Under the pieces are notes generated by a model that worked only from the letters and a program-made list of their open reading frames with translations, was not told where the DNA came from and searched no databases. The position numbers and the translations under genes were made by a program. Positions 35,501 through 46,166 of a DNA stretch of 64,000 nt are shown piece by piece. This stretch comes from Albimonas marina (GTDB taxonomy: Bacteria; Pseudomonadota; Alphaproteobacteria; Rhodobacterales; Rhodobacteraceae), in assembly GCF_029223255.1 (NCBI RefSeq), contig NZ_JARHUC010000003.1, forward strand, positions 558,001 to 622,000, written 5' to 3'. The first letter of the stretch is position 1. Every line of letters starts with the position of its first letter.

Positions 35501-36532
35501 ATCGAAGGCACGCGGATCGAGCCGTCGGTCTACCAGCTGGGCGCGCGTCCCTTCGGCGAGGACCCCGAAGCGCCGCTCGACACGCGGCCCGGCGCCGGGG
35601 TTCCCGGCTATCGTCTGATGGACGTGCCCTGGGCGGTGTTCGGGGGCGACGAGGACAACGGCTTCGCCGCGGTCTGGTCGACTCCGTGGCCCGGGACGGT
35701 GGCCGTCTACTCCTCGGATCGCGACGACGACTATACGGCGGAGGCGGCGACGACGCGGCCGTCGACGGTCGCGAAGCTGCTGACGCCGCTGCCGGCGTCC
35801 CAGCCCTGGCGCTGGACGCGGGGGGTGACGATCCAGGTGCAGATGATCTCGGGCACGTTGTCGAGCGCGGACGAGCTGGCGGTGCTGAACGGGGCGAACC
35901 TCGCGGCGCTGAGCTCTCCGCTCGGCGGGTGGGAGGTGCTGCAGTTCCGCGAGGCGAAGCTGATCTCGCCGGGGATCTACGAGCTGTCGGGTTTTCTGAG
36001 GGGAACCTGCGGGACCGAGCCGGTGATCGGCGATCCGACGCCGGCCGGGGCCGTGCTGGTGATGCTGAACCAGCGGTTGATCGGGATCGATCTGGGGCTG
36101 GAGGCGCTGGAGCTGGAGCGGCACTACCGCATCGGGCCCGCGGCCGACCAGCCAGGGGACGACAGCTTCGCGCACGCGACCTGGACCTGGAACGGGGCGG
36201 CGCTGAAGCCCTTCGCGCCGGTTCGGATCTCGGCCGTGCGGGCGCCGGGGGGCGAGGTGAAGGTGACCTGGACCCGTCGCGGGCGGTTGGACATCGACCT
36301 CTGGCCGGCGAGCGAGACGCCGCTGTTCGAAGAGACCGAGGCCTACCGGGTCCGCGTCCGCTCGACCGGCGGATCGGTCGTGCGGCAGGTGCAGGTGAGT
36401 TCGCCGGAGTTCACCTACACGACCGCGATGCAGTCCGCGGACGGAGTGCCGGGCGCCGCTACCTTCGAGATCGCGCAGATGTCGGCCGCCGTCGGCGCCG
36501 GCCACTATGGGAAGGTGACCTTCGATGGCTGA
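32585..36532 (+). CDS. GTA g15, large tail tip/host-interaction protein
   Basis: A 1315-residue protein (megatron). The N-terminal 45 residues are a hydrophobic Ala/Gly stretch typical of phage tail tip lysis-type proteins. Next comes a domain with EYAYTISFAVALCEGPITRIGRIWADGR, then a GTA TIM-barrel-like domain at about residues 430-745 (from FCIGSEMRSLT to NVHVWTWDARPWP), a Phage-tail_3-like region, and C-terminal beta-rich modules. In the R. capsulatus particle this protein sits at the baseplate tip and may interact with the host envelope. Confidence 0.95.
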   Translation: MATLVLAAAGAAVGGAVGGGIAGVSAVALGQAAGAVVGGLIDQKILGGGGRAVERGRASTLRVQAANEGAPIARVYGRMRVAGQVIWSTRFKEHVNREEHGGKGGGGGTTVTEYAYTISFAVALCEGPITRIGRIWADGRQINADSLNWRLHRGTEGQGPDPAIEAVEGEGNTPAYRGLAYMVFEDVPLGQFGNRVPQISVEVFRRPKTPASVEVGEEGELRLHKLVKGVTMIPGSGEFVLETEPVREIIGEGQEKFLNLNAWSDKTDAVVALDQLLDELPELETISVVVSWFGDDLRCAQCQVRPGVEYADKVTAPHVWTVGGEARADAYLVGRDGEGRPIYGGTPSDGSVVRYLQELKARGLRVLFYPFILMDVAPGNGKPDPWGGAEQAAYPWRGRITQSVAAGQPGSPDQTAAAAAEVDAFFGDAQPGEFTSAGDTVLFSGAGAHRYRRFILHYAHLCALAGGVDAFCIGSEMRSLTQVRSAKTVYPAVERLKALAGDVRAVLGDGTKIGYAADWSEYFGHNPGDGSGDRIFHLDPLWADRDVDFIGIDYYAPLTDWRDGFDHLDAELAPTIYDLDYLASRFEAGENYDWYYASDADRTAQIRTPIDDWYGEPWVWRAKDIKSWWSNVHFDRIDGVRQAERTDWTPRSKPVWLTEIGCGAVDKGTNQPNVFVDPKSSENGLPHFSSGLRDDLIQRRMLQAMQLHWGRSANNPWSSRYNGRMLDLSNVHVWTWDARPWPTFPARSDLWSDGSNYEYGHWLNGRVASASLDRVVAEICAEAGLTDIDVTGLHALMDGFVQQATQSPRAALQALMIAFGFDAYETAGTLRFVMRGMQEAVEIDPETVVEDGAGAARDVERVRAPTGAALREVRVGYLRTEASYQAGAAEVINPDGAAVGVEGSELPIAMSRGRAVEIADRWARESTVARETIGFAVPGSRLDLEPGDVVRLGPAGEPEYRVDRIVEGVARSIEGTRIEPSVYQLGARPFGEDPEAPLDTRPGAGVPGYRLMDVPWAVFGGDEDNGFAAVWSTPWPGTVAVYSSDRDDDYTAEAATTRPSTVAKLLTPLPASQPWRWTRGVTIQVQMISGTLSSADELAVLNGANLAALSSPLGGWEVLQFREAKLISPGIYELSGFLRGTCGTEPVIGDPTPAGAVLVMLNQRLIGIDLGLEALELERHYRIGPAADQPGDDSFAHATWTWNGAALKPFAPVRISAVRAPGGEVKVTWTRRGRLDIDLWPASETPLFEETEAYRVRVRSTGGSVVRQVQVSSPEFTYTTAMQSADGVPGAATFEIAQMSAAVGAGHYGKVTFDG

Positions 36533-37223
36533 GACCGCCAACCTCGATCTGCCGCTGCTGTCCGACAGCCAGGCGCGCAAGCATATCACGGTCAACGAGG
36601 CGCTGACCCGCCTTGACCACCTGGTGATGATGGCCGCGATCAGCCGCACGCTGGCGACGCCTCCGGTCTCGCCGGCGGACGGGAACCGCTACATCGTGCC
36701 TACGGGGGCGAGCGGCGCCTGGGCCGGGCGGACCTCGGACGTCGCGATCTTCGTCAACGGCGGCTGGGACTTCATCACGCCCCTGACCGGCTGGCGCGCC
36801 TATGTCGAAGACGAGGCGGCGGAGGTCGTGCACGCCGCCGGGGTGTGGAGCGTGCTGACCCTGCCGGCCGCGCCGTCGGGCGCGATCACGGTGGTCGAGT
36901 TCGAGCATCAACTGAGCGCAGGCGGCGCGCAGTCCACGACGGGGCAGATTCCGGCGGGGTCGCTGGTGCTGGGCGTGACGGCGCGGGTGCAGCAGGCGAT
37001 CACCGGGGCGGCCGGCTGGTCGCTCGGCGTCGTCGAGGCCGAGACCCGTTATGGCGAGGGTCTGGCGGTGGGCGCGGGCGCAGGGATCGTCTCGGTCACG
37101 GGGGCGCCCCTGGCCTATTCGTCCAGCGTCGCGCTGCGGCTGACGCCGGAGGGCGGGAATTTCACAGGCGGCCGTGTGAAATTCAATATTCACCGACTGA
37201 CCTTCGCCGCTCCGCCGGCGTGA
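36525..37223 (+). CDS. DUF2793 domain protein at the end of the GTA cluster
   Basis: A 232-residue protein. The N-terminal half is a DUF2793 domain (TANLDLPLLSDSQARKHITVNEALTRLDHLV, then GNRYIVPTGASGAWAG and GWDFITPLTGWRAYVEDE). The C-terminal half is a beta-rich extension with VVEFEHQLSAGGAQSTTGQIPAGSLVLGVTARV. Genes of this family follow g15 in R. capsulatus and relatives and are thought to encode tail fibre or accessory parts. The start overlaps the g15 stop by 8 nt. Confidence 0.9.
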   Translation: MAETANLDLPLLSDSQARKHITVNEALTRLDHLVMMAAISRTLATPPVSPADGNRYIVPTGASGAWAGRTSDVAIFVNGGWDFITPLTGWRAYVEDEAAEVVHAAGVWSVLTLPAAPSGAITVVEFEHQLSAGGAQSTTGQIPAGSLVLGVTARVQQAITGAAGWSLGVVEAETRYGEGLAVGAGAGIVSVTGAPLAYSSSVALRLTPEGGNFTGGRVKFNIHRLTFAAPPA

Positions 37224-37350
37224 AGCGGGGCAGGGATTGCGTGACCGATGTCTTCACAATTGGTCATGACGCCTTGGCTTGAAACGCCGGATGGGGCAAC
37301 GATCTCCCTTAAGGCGCGCAATCCGCGCGCGGCCCCGAGGGAGGACCGCC

Positions 37351-38154
37351 ATGTCCGTGGCCCCGAAGGAAGAGGCCCTTGCGAAGCTGGACCCCGTGTG
37401 GTCCCGCATTCGCGACGAGGCCCGTGAGATGGTGGACGACGAGCCGCTGATCGGCAGCCTCGTCCACGCCACCGTGCTGCATCACGACAGTTTCGAAGAT
37501 GCGCTGAGCTATCGCATCGCCCAGAAGCTGGCCGCCCCGGACCTGTCGGCGTTGATCCTGCAGGACGTGGCGCGTGACGTGATCCGTCAGGACAAGTCGA
37601 TCGGCGCCGCGGCGCGGGCGGACGTGGTCGCGGTCTATGAGCGCGACCCCGCCTGCCATCGCTATGTTCAGCCGCTGTTGTTCTTCAAAGGCTATCTGGC
37701 GATCCAGAGCTATCGGGTCGCGCACTGGCTGTGGATGAACGGGCGGCAGGACCTGGCGCTGTTCATCCAGATGCGCGCCTCGGAAGTCTTCGCGATCGAC
37801 ATCCATCCCAACGCCCGCGTGGGCCGCGGGATCATGATCGACCACGGGCATTCGGTGGTGATCGGCGAGACGGCGGTGCTGGGCGACAACTGCTCGCTGC
37901 TGCACGGCGTGACGCTGGGCGGCACCGGCAAGGAGGATGGCGACCGCCATCCCAAGGTCGGGCACGGGGTGCTGATCGGCGCGGGCGCGAAGATCCTGGG
38001 CAACATCCAGATCGGACATTGCAGCCGCATCGCGGCCGGTTCGGTGGTGCTCCACGACGTGCCGCCCTGCAAGACCGTCGCCGGCGTGCCGGCGAAGGTC
38101 GTGGGCGACGCGGGCTGCGCTCAGCCCTCGCTGAGCATGGACCAGATCATGTGA
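37351..38154 (+). CDS. cysE: Serine O-acetyltransferase
   Basis: First step of cysteine synthesis: acetyl-CoA plus L-serine gives O-acetylserine. The 267-residue enzyme has the N-terminal helical domain (WSRIRDEAREMVDDEPLIGSLVHATVLHH) and a left-handed beta-helix with the signature MIDHGHSVVIGETAVLGDNCSLLHGVTLGGTG, including the catalytic Asp/His. A GGGAGGA binding site fixes the start. It is not part of the GTA but borders it, and is followed by a strong terminator. Confidence 0.96.
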   Translation: MSVAPKEEALAKLDPVWSRIRDEAREMVDDEPLIGSLVHATVLHHDSFEDALSYRIAQKLAAPDLSALILQDVARDVIRQDKSIGAAARADVVAVYERDPACHRYVQPLLFFKGYLAIQSYRVAHWLWMNGRQDLALFIQMRASEVFAIDIHPNARVGRGIMIDHGHSVVIGETAVLGDNCSLLHGVTLGGTGKEDGDRHPKVGHGVLIGAGAKILGNIQIGHCSRIAAGSVVLHDVPPCKTVAGVPAKVVGDAGCAQPSLSMDQIM

Positions 38155-38187
38155 GAACGCCGCCGCTTCTGCGGGCGGAATGAAGAA

Positions 38188-38221
38188 GGGCGCGGAGGCT
38201 GATGCCTCCGCGCCCTTTTTT
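38188..38221 (+). terminator. Rho-independent terminator of cysE
   Basis: A perfect 12-bp stem GGGCGCGGAGGC/GCCTCCGCGCCC with loop TGAT is followed by T6. On the other strand the tail is TTCTTC, so it may also help to end the pdh operon arriving from the right. Confidence 0.92.
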
Positions 38222-38238
38222 CATGTTCGGCCCTCGGC

Positions 38239-39570
38239 TCAGGCGAGCAGGGCCATCGGGTTCTCGAGGTTGGTCTTCACCGCCTCGAGGAACTGGGCGC
38301 CCAGCGCGCCGTCGATCACCCGGTGGTCGACCGAGAGGGTCACGGACATCACCGTGGCCACCTTGATCTCGCCGTCCGCTCCCACGACCGGCTTCTTCAC
38401 GCCCGCGCCGACCGCAAGGATCGAGCCGTGGGGCGGGTTGATCACCGCGTCGAAGTTCTCGATCCCGTACATCCCGAGGTTCGAGATCGCGAAGCTGCCG
38501 CCCTGGTATTCCTGCGGCTGCAGCTTGCGGTCGCGCGCCTTGCCGGCGAGCGTCTTCATCTCGGCCGAGATCGCCGAGAGCGACTTCGTGTCGGAGCCGC
38601 GCAGCACCGGCGTGATCAGGCCGCCGTCGATGGCCACTGCGACCGCCACGTCGGCGCGCGAGAACTTCAGGATCCGGTCGCCGGCCCAGACCGCGTTGCA
38701 GTCGGGAACCTGGATCAGGGCCGCCGCGCAGGCCTTGATGACGAAGTCGTTGACCGAGAGCTTCACGCCGCGCTTCTCGAGCGCGCCGTTCAGCTCTGCC
38801 CGGAACGCCATCAGCGCATCCAGCTCGATGTCCCGCCGCAGGTAGAAATGCGGGATCGTCGACTTCGCCTCGGTGAGGCGCGCGGCGATCGTCTTGCGCA
38901 TCCCGTCGAGCTTGACCTCCTCGAACTCCACGTCGCCGTAGAGCTTCTTCACGGCATCGGCGGAGGCCGGCTCGGCCTTGGCGACGGGAGCGACGGCGGC
39001 CGGGGCCTTGTCCTCGGCCTTCGCCGCGGGGGCGGCGGCCTCGGGCTTCGCGTTCTCGACGTCGGCCTTCACGATCCGGCCCTTCGGCCCGGACCCCTTC
39101 ACCTTCGTCAGGTCGAGCCCCTTCTCCTTCGCGATCCGCCGCGCGAGCGGGGAGGCGAAGATCCGCTCGCCGTCGGCGGTCGACGGCGCGGCGGGGGCAG
39201 GGGTCTCGGCCGCCTTCGGCTCAGGCGCGGCAGAGGCGGCGGAGGGCTTTTCGCCCTCGCTCTCGGCCGGGGCGGGCTTGGCCTCGGGCTTGGCGGAGGC
39301 GGCCTCGTCGACCGCCGAGGCGTCCTCGCCCTCCTCGAGCAGGACGGCGATGGGGGTGTTCACCTTCACCCCCTCCGTGCCCTCGGCGATCAGCAGCTTG
39401 CCGATCACGCCCTCGTCGACGGCCTCGAACTCCATCGTGGCCTTGTCGGTCTCGATCTCCGCGATCACGTCGCCGGAGCTGACCGTGTCGCCTTCCTTGA
39501 CCGTCCACTTGGCCAGCGTGCCCTCCTCCATCGTGGGGGACAGCGCGGGCATCAGGATCTGGATGGACAT
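38239..39570 (-). CDS. pdhC: Pyruvate dehydrogenase E2, dihydrolipoamide acetyltransferase
   Basis: Core subunit of the pyruvate dehydrogenase complex. The 443-residue protein has one N-terminal lipoyl domain with the lipoylated K43 ([11 protein letters not shown]), an Ala/Pro/Glu-rich linker, a peripheral subunit-binding domain ([29 protein letters not shown]), a second linker, and the catalytic domain with [11 protein letters not shown] near the end (H416 and D420). It is the last gene of pdhA-pdhB-pdhC, 12 nt after pdhB. Confidence 0.96.
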   Translation of the reverse strand: MSIQILMPALSPTMEEGTLAKWTVKEGDTVSSGDVIAEIETDKATMEFEAVDEGVIGKLLIAEGTEGVKVNTPIAVLLEEGEDASAVDEAASAKPEAKPAPAESEGEKPSAASAAPEPKAAETPAPAAPSTADGERIFASPLARRIAKEKGLDLTKVKGSGPKGRIVKADVENAKPEAAAPAAKAEDKAPAAVAPVAKAEPASADAVKKLYGDVEFEEVKLDGMRKTIAARLTEAKSTIPHFYLRRDIELDALMAFRAELNGALEKRGVKLSVNDFVIKACAAALIQVPDCNAVWAGDRILKFSRADVAVAVAIDGGLITPVLRGSDTKSLSAISAEMKTLAGKARDRKLQPQEYQGGSFAISNLGMYGIENFDAVINPPHGSILAVGAGVKKPVVGADGEIKVATVMSVTLSVDHRVIDGALGAQFLEAVKTNLENPMALLA

Positions 39571-39582
39571 CTCCCTCCCCCC

Positions 39583-40995
39583 TCAGCGGTAGCAGACGGA
39601 CTTCACGGCCTCGACCACCTCGGCGGTGGTGACGAGGGCGTGTCGTTCCAGGTTGGCCGCGTAGGGCATCGGCACGTCCTTGCCGGTGCAGTTCAGGACC
39701 GGGGCGTCGAGGTAGTCGAACGCCTCCTTCATCAGCGTCGCCGAGATGTGGCTGCCGATGGAGGCGACGGGCCACCCCTCCTCGACCGTCACGCAACGGT
39801 TGGTCTTCATGACCGAGCGCACGACCGTGTCCGTGTCCATCGGGCGCAGGCTGCGCAGGTCGACGACCTCGGCCTCGATCCCCTCGCCCGCGAGCGCCTC
39901 GGCGGCCTCCAGCGCGTAGGTCATGCCGATGCCGAAGCTCACGATCGTCACGTCCGTGCCCTTGCGCCAGATCCGCGCCTTGCCCAGCGGCACGGTCAGA
40001 TCCTCGACCTCGGGCACGTCGAAGCTGCGGCCGTAGAGGATCTCGTTCTCCAGGAACACCACCGGGTTGGGGTCGCGGATCGCCGACTTCAGCAGGCCCT
40101 TGGCGTCGGCGGCCGAGTAGGGCTGCACGACCTTCAGGCCGGGGATCTGCGCATACCAGGCCGCGTAGTCCTGGCTGTGCTGGGCCCCCACGCGGGCCGC
40201 GGCGCCGTTGGGGCCGCGGAACACGATCGGGCAGCCCATCTGGCCGCCGGACATATACAACGTCTTGGCCGCCGAGTTGATGATCTGGTCGATCGCCTGC
40301 ATGGCGAAGTTGAAGGTCATGAACTCGACGATGGGACGCAGGCCGGCGAAGGCCGCGCCCACGCCCAGGCCGGCGAAGCCATGCTCGGTGATCGGGGTGT
40401 CGATCACCCGCTTGGCGCCGAACTCGTCCAGCAGGCCCTGGGTGATCTTGTAGGCGCCCTGGTACTCGGCCACCTCCTCGCCCATCACGAAGACGTCGCC
40501 GTCGGCGCGCATCTCCTCGGCCATCGCGTCGCGCAGGGCCTCGCGCACCGTCTGCTTCTTCATCGGCGCGTCTTCGGGCCAGTCGAGCTCCAGCTCGGCC
40601 ATCGGCGCGCCGGGCTTGGCGGCGGCGGGGACGGTGGCGTGGGGCGCATCCTCCAGCGCCTTGGGCGCCTCGGGCGTGTCCGACGCCTCATCCTTCGGCT
40701 CGGTCTTCGCCGCGGGCGCCTCGGCGGCCCCTTCGGCGGCGGAGGCGTCCTCCCCCTCCTCCAGAAGCACCATGATGGGCGTATTGACCTTCACGCCCTC
40801 CGTGCCTTCCTCGATCAGGATCTTGCCGACGACGCCTTCGTCGACGGCCTCGAACTCCATCGTCGCCTTGTCGGTCTCGATCTCCGCGATCACGTCGCCG
40901 GAGGAGACCTTGTCCCCCTCCTTGACGTTCCACTTCGAGAGCGTCCCCTCCTCCATGGTGGGGGAGAGCGCGGGCATCAGGATCTGAATCGCCAT
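39583..40995 (-). CDS. pdhB: Pyruvate dehydrogenase E1 beta with N-terminal lipoyl domain
   Basis: E1 beta subunit of the complex, 470 residues. Residues 1-80 form a lipoyl domain nearly identical to the one in pdhC (modified K43 in [11 protein letters not shown]), joined by an Ala/Glu/Pro linker to the transketolase-like beta domain ([35 protein letters not shown] to the C-terminus). A lipoyl-bearing E1 beta is a known alphaproteobacterial arrangement. It lies 11 nt downstream of pdhA. Confidence 0.96.
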   Translation of the reverse strand: MAIQILMPALSPTMEEGTLSKWNVKEGDKVSSGDVIAEIETDKATMEFEAVDEGVVGKILIEEGTEGVKVNTPIMVLLEEGEDASAAEGAAEAPAAKTEPKDEASDTPEAPKALEDAPHATVPAAAKPGAPMAELELDWPEDAPMKKQTVREALRDAMAEEMRADGDVFVMGEEVAEYQGAYKITQGLLDEFGAKRVIDTPITEHGFAGLGVGAAFAGLRPIVEFMTFNFAMQAIDQIINSAAKTLYMSGGQMGCPIVFRGPNGAAARVGAQHSQDYAAWYAQIPGLKVVQPYSAADAKGLLKSAIRDPNPVVFLENEILYGRSFDVPEVEDLTVPLGKARIWRKGTDVTIVSFGIGMTYALEAAEALAGEGIEAEVVDLRSLRPMDTDTVVRSVMKTNRCVTVEEGWPVASIGSHISATLMKEAFDYLDAPVLNCTGKDVPMPYAANLERHALVTTAEVVEAVKSVCYR

Positions 40996-41006
40996 TCTTC
41001 CCCTCC

Positions 41007-41993
41007 TCAGGCGTACACGTCGGTCCAGAGCTCTTCGAGCGCGGGCTCGGGGCTCTCCTGGGCGAAGTCGGCGGACTTGTTGACGATGCCGCGGACCTCC
41101 TTGTCGATGGCCTTCAGCTCCTCGTCCGTGGCGTCGCCGCCCATCGTCAGCAGCTCGCGCACATGCTCGATCGGGTCGCGGGTCTCGCGCATCTTCTGCA
41201 CTTCCTCGCGGGTCCGGTATTTCGCCGGGTCCGACATCGAGTGGCCGCGGTAGCGGTAGGTGTTCATCTCGAGGATGTAGGGGCCCTTGCCCGCGCGGCA
41301 GATGTCGGCCGCCTTCACGCAGGCGTCGCGCACCGCCAGCACGTCCATGCCGTCCACCGCCTCGCCCTCGATCCCGAAGGCCGCGCCGCGGGTGTAGAGC
41401 GCGGGGGAGGAGCTGGCGCGCTTCAGGCTGGTGCCCATCGCGTACTGGTTGTTCTCGATGACGAAGATCACCGGCAGATGCCACAGCGAGGCCATGTTGA
41501 AGGTCTCGTAGACCTGGCCCTGGTTCGCCGCGCCGTCGCCGAAATAGGTGAAGGTGACGTTGTCGTTGCCGCGATACTTGTTCGCGAAGGCCAGCCCCGC
41601 GCCAAGAGGGACGTTCGCGCCGACGATGCCGTGACCGCCGTAGAACTCCTTCTCCTTGGAGAACATGTGCATCGAGCCGCCCTTGCCCTTGGAGTATCCC
41701 CCCTCGCGCCCGGTCAGCTCGGCCATCACCCCGTCGGGATCCATCCCGCAGGCCAGCATGTGGCCATGGTCGCGGTAGGTGGTGATGCGCTGGTCGCCCT
41801 CCTTGGCGGCGGCCTCGGCCCCGACCACCACGGCCTCCTGGCCGATGTAGAGGTGGCAGAACCCGCCGATCAGGCCCATGCCGTAGAGCTGGCCCGCCTT
41901 CTCCTCGAAGCGGCGGATGAGCAGCATGTCGCGATAATACGCGAGCAGCTCCTCCTTGGACGCATTGGGCTTCTTTCGCCGCGTGGCGGCCAT
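41007..41993 (-). CDS. pdhA: Pyruvate dehydrogenase E1 alpha
   Basis: Thiamine-diphosphate-dependent decarboxylase subunit, 328 residues. The ThDP motif is [31 protein letters not shown], and the phosphorylation-loop-like [16 protein letters not shown] follows. The N-terminus is the usual [39 protein letters not shown]. It is the first gene of the operon; the 245 nt before it have a GGGAGGA binding site next to the start and presumably the promoter, where only a small 5+5 inverted repeat AACCG/CGGTT (42085-42099) was noticed. Confidence 0.97.
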   Translation of the reverse strand: MAATRRKKPNASKEELLAYYRDMLLIRRFEEKAGQLYGMGLIGGFCHLYIGQEAVVVGAEAAAKEGDQRITTYRDHGHMLACGMDPDGVMAELTGREGGYSKGKGGSMHMFSKEKEFYGGHGIVGANVPLGAGLAFANKYRGNDNVTFTYFGDGAANQGQVYETFNMASLWHLPVIFVIENNQYAMGTSLKRASSSPALYTRGAAFGIEGEAVDGMDVLAVRDACVKAADICRAGKGPYILEMNTYRYRGHSMSDPAKYRTREEVQKMRETRDPIEHVRELLTMGGDATDEELKAIDKEVRGIVNKSADFAQESPEPALEELWTDVYA

Positions 41994-42238
41994 GGCGTCG
42001 TCCTCCCTGGTGTGGGCCCGGATCGTTCACGATGTCCCGGCTTTTCTAGCCTCGCACCATAGCGTCTGCACGCCAATACCGAGCAACCGAATTGCGGTTT
42101 TCTTGGGGGAAAGGGAAGTTTCGTGCGTCCCGAGGCCGAAGGCGCCGCAGCGAAATCATGTGGTTGCCATACCATCGGACGCGATTTCGCCGCCGCCAGC
42201 CTCCGCGAGGCTCGCGCGAACGCTCCGGCGCGACGGGG

Positions 42239-42541
42239 TCAGCGGATCACGATCTCGTCGGGGCGGGCGTAGCCCAGGATCCGGCGGGCGCGTTCATCGA
42301 GCAGGTCGAGGTCGAGATAGCGGTCCGACAGGCGGCGGGTCAGGTTCTCCATCCGCCGGCGCTCGGCCTTCAGCTCGGCCAGGTTCGCCTCCAGCGTGGT
42401 CTGCTCGCGCGCCAGGCGCACCTGCTCGACCAGGCCCGTGTCGCCCTGCAGCGCCGAATATCCGAAGTAGCTGGTGGCCCCGACCACGAAGAAGCCGAAG
42501 GCCGCGGCCACGATCCGTCGCGATGCGCCGCTCTCGCTCAT
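42239..42541 (-). CDS. FtsB/DivIC-type septum formation initiator
   Basis: A 100-residue single-pass membrane protein: short cytoplasmic N-terminus, one transmembrane helix (about residues 9-28, IVAAAFGFFVVGATSYFGYSAL) and a periplasmic leucine/glutamate coiled coil (about 38-80), then DLLDERARRILGYARPDEIVI. This is the pattern of the septum formation initiator family, which joins FtsL and FtsQ in the divisome. Its place between eno and pdhA is standard in alphaproteobacteria. Confidence 0.88.
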   Translation of the reverse strand: MSESGASRRIVAAAFGFFVVGATSYFGYSALQGDTGLVEQVRLAREQTTLEANLAELKAERRRMENLTRRLSDRYLDLDLLDERARRILGYARPDEIVIR

Positions 42542-42720
42542 GTCGTCCCGCCTGCCTGATCCGGCGTCCCCGCTGACCGCCACACGGCGGCCGGGGACCT
42601 GACTCCGCACAATGCCGCAGCCATGTCGATTTGAAAAGAGTCTTTGTGCACGCGGGCTTGTCGGCCCGCGCTCAGACGCCGTGTCGACGTCGGACCTGCA
42701 CGCGCCCGAGGCGCGCCGGC

Positions 42721-42975
42721 TCAGACCCCGTGGGCGCTGACGTAGAAGAGGATCGCCGCGGCCGCCGCCAGGATCGCCACGTGGCGCGCCCGCAGCTGTC
42801 CGCCGAGGGACGATCCGCCCACCCGCGAATAGGCCTTCAGCGGGGGCGGGCGATGATGCGCCTCCTCTCGCGCGGTGGCGCCGGTGGAGAAGAAACGCGT
42901 CCGCCCGTCCGTCGCGGAGCGCGACGCGGCGCCCGAGTCGGTGGGGCGCAGGAAATTTCGGGAAGGACTGACCAT
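42721..42975 (-). CDS. Hypothetical small membrane protein
   Basis: An 84-residue open frame, Arg- and Ser-rich for the first 60 residues with one C-terminal hydrophobic helix (about 66-82, ARHVAILAAAAAILFYVSAHGV). Not recognised. It lies between eno and the FtsB-like gene on the same strand, behind the eno terminator. A tail-anchored topology is likely. Codon use in the last third is typical of the genome, but the first part has a weaker third-position bias, so it may be shorter than drawn or not expressed. Confidence 0.45.
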   Translation of the reverse strand: MVSPSRNFLRPTDSGAASRSATDGRTRFFSTGATAREEAHHRPPPLKAYSRVGGSSLGGQLRARHVAILAAAAAILFYVSAHGV

Positions 42976-43111
42976 GACTGGGCCGATACCCCATCGCGGT
43001 TGTCCGCCCGCTTAACGACGCATGCAGATTCCGTATATCTTCATGACCAAAGCGCCCTCCGACCGCCATTCCACGCCGAAAGACGTCAGGGACTCAAGGG
43101 CCTGGCTCGCA

Positions 43112-43162
43112 GCGAGAAAAAAACGTTTGCGCCGTCGAATCCGGGCCCGGATCCGACGGCGC
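43112..43162 (-). terminator. Rho-independent terminator downstream of eno
   Basis: A long GC-rich hairpin (43129-43145 with 43146-43162, one internal mismatch) is followed on the minus strand by AAACG and then T7. It is 69 nt after the eno stop; a second GC-rich hairpin lies between. Confidence 0.75.
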
Positions 43163-43230
43163 GATGCTCGGCGCAATATTTCGGGCGCGACCGGCCGGGC
43201 CCGAAGGCCCGCGCCGGCCGGCGGCCCTCC

Positions 43231-45013
<1,783 letters not shown>

Positions 45014-45134
45014 GGGCGGGCGGTCTTCTCCGGGCCGTCCTGGGCCCCGTGAAACGGGTCGGGGCCGCGGTCGGGTGCGGTGATAACGGATGCGCGAGGC
45101 CGGGTCAAAGCGGCGACGCGTCCTTCGGCGACGC

Positions 45135-46058
45135 TCAGAGCCGGTCGTCGGGCGCGGGCCGCGGGGCGTCCGCCGCCGGCGCGCCCGCCGCCGCCTTCTC
45201 CTCGGCGCGGATCTCGTCCCAGATCGCGTCCATCTCGGCCAGCCCCGCCTCCTCCGGCCGCCGGCCGCGGGCGGCGAGCCGGCGCTCCACCTCCCGGAAC
45301 CGCCGTTCGAACTTGGCGTTGGTGCGCCGGATCGCGTGCTCGGGCTCGACCTTGAGATGCCGCGCGAGGTTGGCGAGCACGAAGGCGAGGTCCCCGAACT
45401 CCGCCTCCACCTCGTCGGCGGTCAGCGTCTCGTGCGCCTCGGCGAGCTCCCCCGCCTCCTCCACCACCTTGGCCATCACGCCCGTCAGGTCCGGCCAGTC
45501 GAAGCCCACCCGCGCCGCGCGCGCCTGCAGCTTCACCGCCCGCGTCAGCGCCGGCAACCCCAGCGCCACCCCGTCCAGCGCCGAGGCCCCGGCCGGTTCG
45601 ACCTTGCCCTTCGCCGCCCGCTCCTCGGCCTTCATCCGCTCCCAGTCGCCGGGGCGCAGCTCGCGCACCAGGCCGGTCTCGTCGCCGAAGACATGGGGGT
45701 GGCGGCGCAGCATCTTGTCCGAGACGGCGCGCGCCACGTCGTCGAAGTCGAAATGGCCCGCCTCGTCGGCCATCTGCGCGTGGTAGACGACCTGCAGCAG
45801 CAGGTCCCCCAGCTCGTCCTTCAGGTCTTCCATGTCGTTCCGCTCGATGGCGTCGGCGACCTCGTAGGCCTCCTCCACCGTATACTTGGCGATCGAGGCG
45901 AAGTCCTGGTCGCGGTCCCAGGGGCAGCCGTCGGGGGCGCGCAGGCGGCGCATGATCTCGCGCAGGCGCTCCAGCGCGCCGGCGGGGTCGCGCACCAGCG
46001 CGTCGGAGGCCTCTCGGCCCGCGTCTGCGGTCCGGCGGGGGGAGGGGGCGTCGGTCAT
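45135..46058 (-). CDS. mazG: Nucleoside triphosphate pyrophosphohydrolase MazG
   Basis: Housecleaning enzyme that hydrolyses NTPs to NMPs. The 307-residue protein has two MazG-like all-alpha domains; the catalytic first one contains the GCPWDRDQDF segment and the EExxE-type EEAYEVADAIERNDMEDLKDELGDLLLQVVYHAQMADE motif. The second contains VVEEAGELAEAHE with EFGDLAFVLANLARHL. A long N-terminal extension precedes REIMRRLRAP. Confidence 0.94.
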   Translation of the reverse strand: MTDAPSPRRTADAGREASDALVRDPAGALERLREIMRRLRAPDGCPWDRDQDFASIAKYTVEEAYEVADAIERNDMEDLKDELGDLLLQVVYHAQMADEAGHFDFDDVARAVSDKMLRRHPHVFGDETGLVRELRPGDWERMKAEERAAKGKVEPAGASALDGVALGLPALTRAVKLQARAARVGFDWPDLTGVMAKVVEEAGELAEAHETLTADEVEAEFGDLAFVLANLARHLKVEPEHAIRRTNAKFERRFREVERRLAARGRRPEEAGLAEMDAIWDEIRAEEKAAAGAPAADAPRPAPDDRL

Positions 46059-46166
46059 CGGCGTCTCCGGCGGCGGGGGCGGCGGCGGGGGCGGGGCGGT
46101 CGGGCATCGGGGTAGCGCGGCGGGGCGGTCGGGGACAAGGCGGCAGGGCGCCCGCCCTCGCCGCCC

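Larger units (their letters stand above)
22206..37223 (+). mobile_element. Gene transfer agent structural gene cluster (RcGTA type)
   Basis: About 15 kb of tightly packed same-strand genes in the order known from R. capsulatus GTA: small terminase (g1), large terminase (g2), portal (g3), g3.5, prohead protease (g4), capsid (g5), adaptor (g6), stopper (g7), tail terminator (g8), tail tube (g9), g10, g10.1, tape measure (g11), distal tail (g12), hub (g13), peptidase (g14), g15 and a DUF2793 gene. All frames look intact. There is no integrase, repressor, replication or lysis gene and no obvious attachment sites, and base composition matches the host, which argues for a GTA rather than a prophage. 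One extra small gene sits between g5 and g6. Confidence 0.93.

Noticed and set aside
32120-36649. A minus-strand frame of about 1500 codons opposite GTA g15
   Set aside because: It is the antisense of a clearly recognised gene, with Arg/Pro/His-rich composition and no family similarity.
22206-37223. Interpretation as an ordinary prophage
   Set aside because: There is no integrase, repressor, replication or lysis gene, no flanking direct repeats, the gene order equals RcGTA, and composition matches the host.
42085-42099. AACCG-aattg-CGGTT inverted repeat upstream of pdhA as a regulator site
   Set aside because: Five-base arms are expected by chance, and no matching promoter or known regulator consensus supports it.
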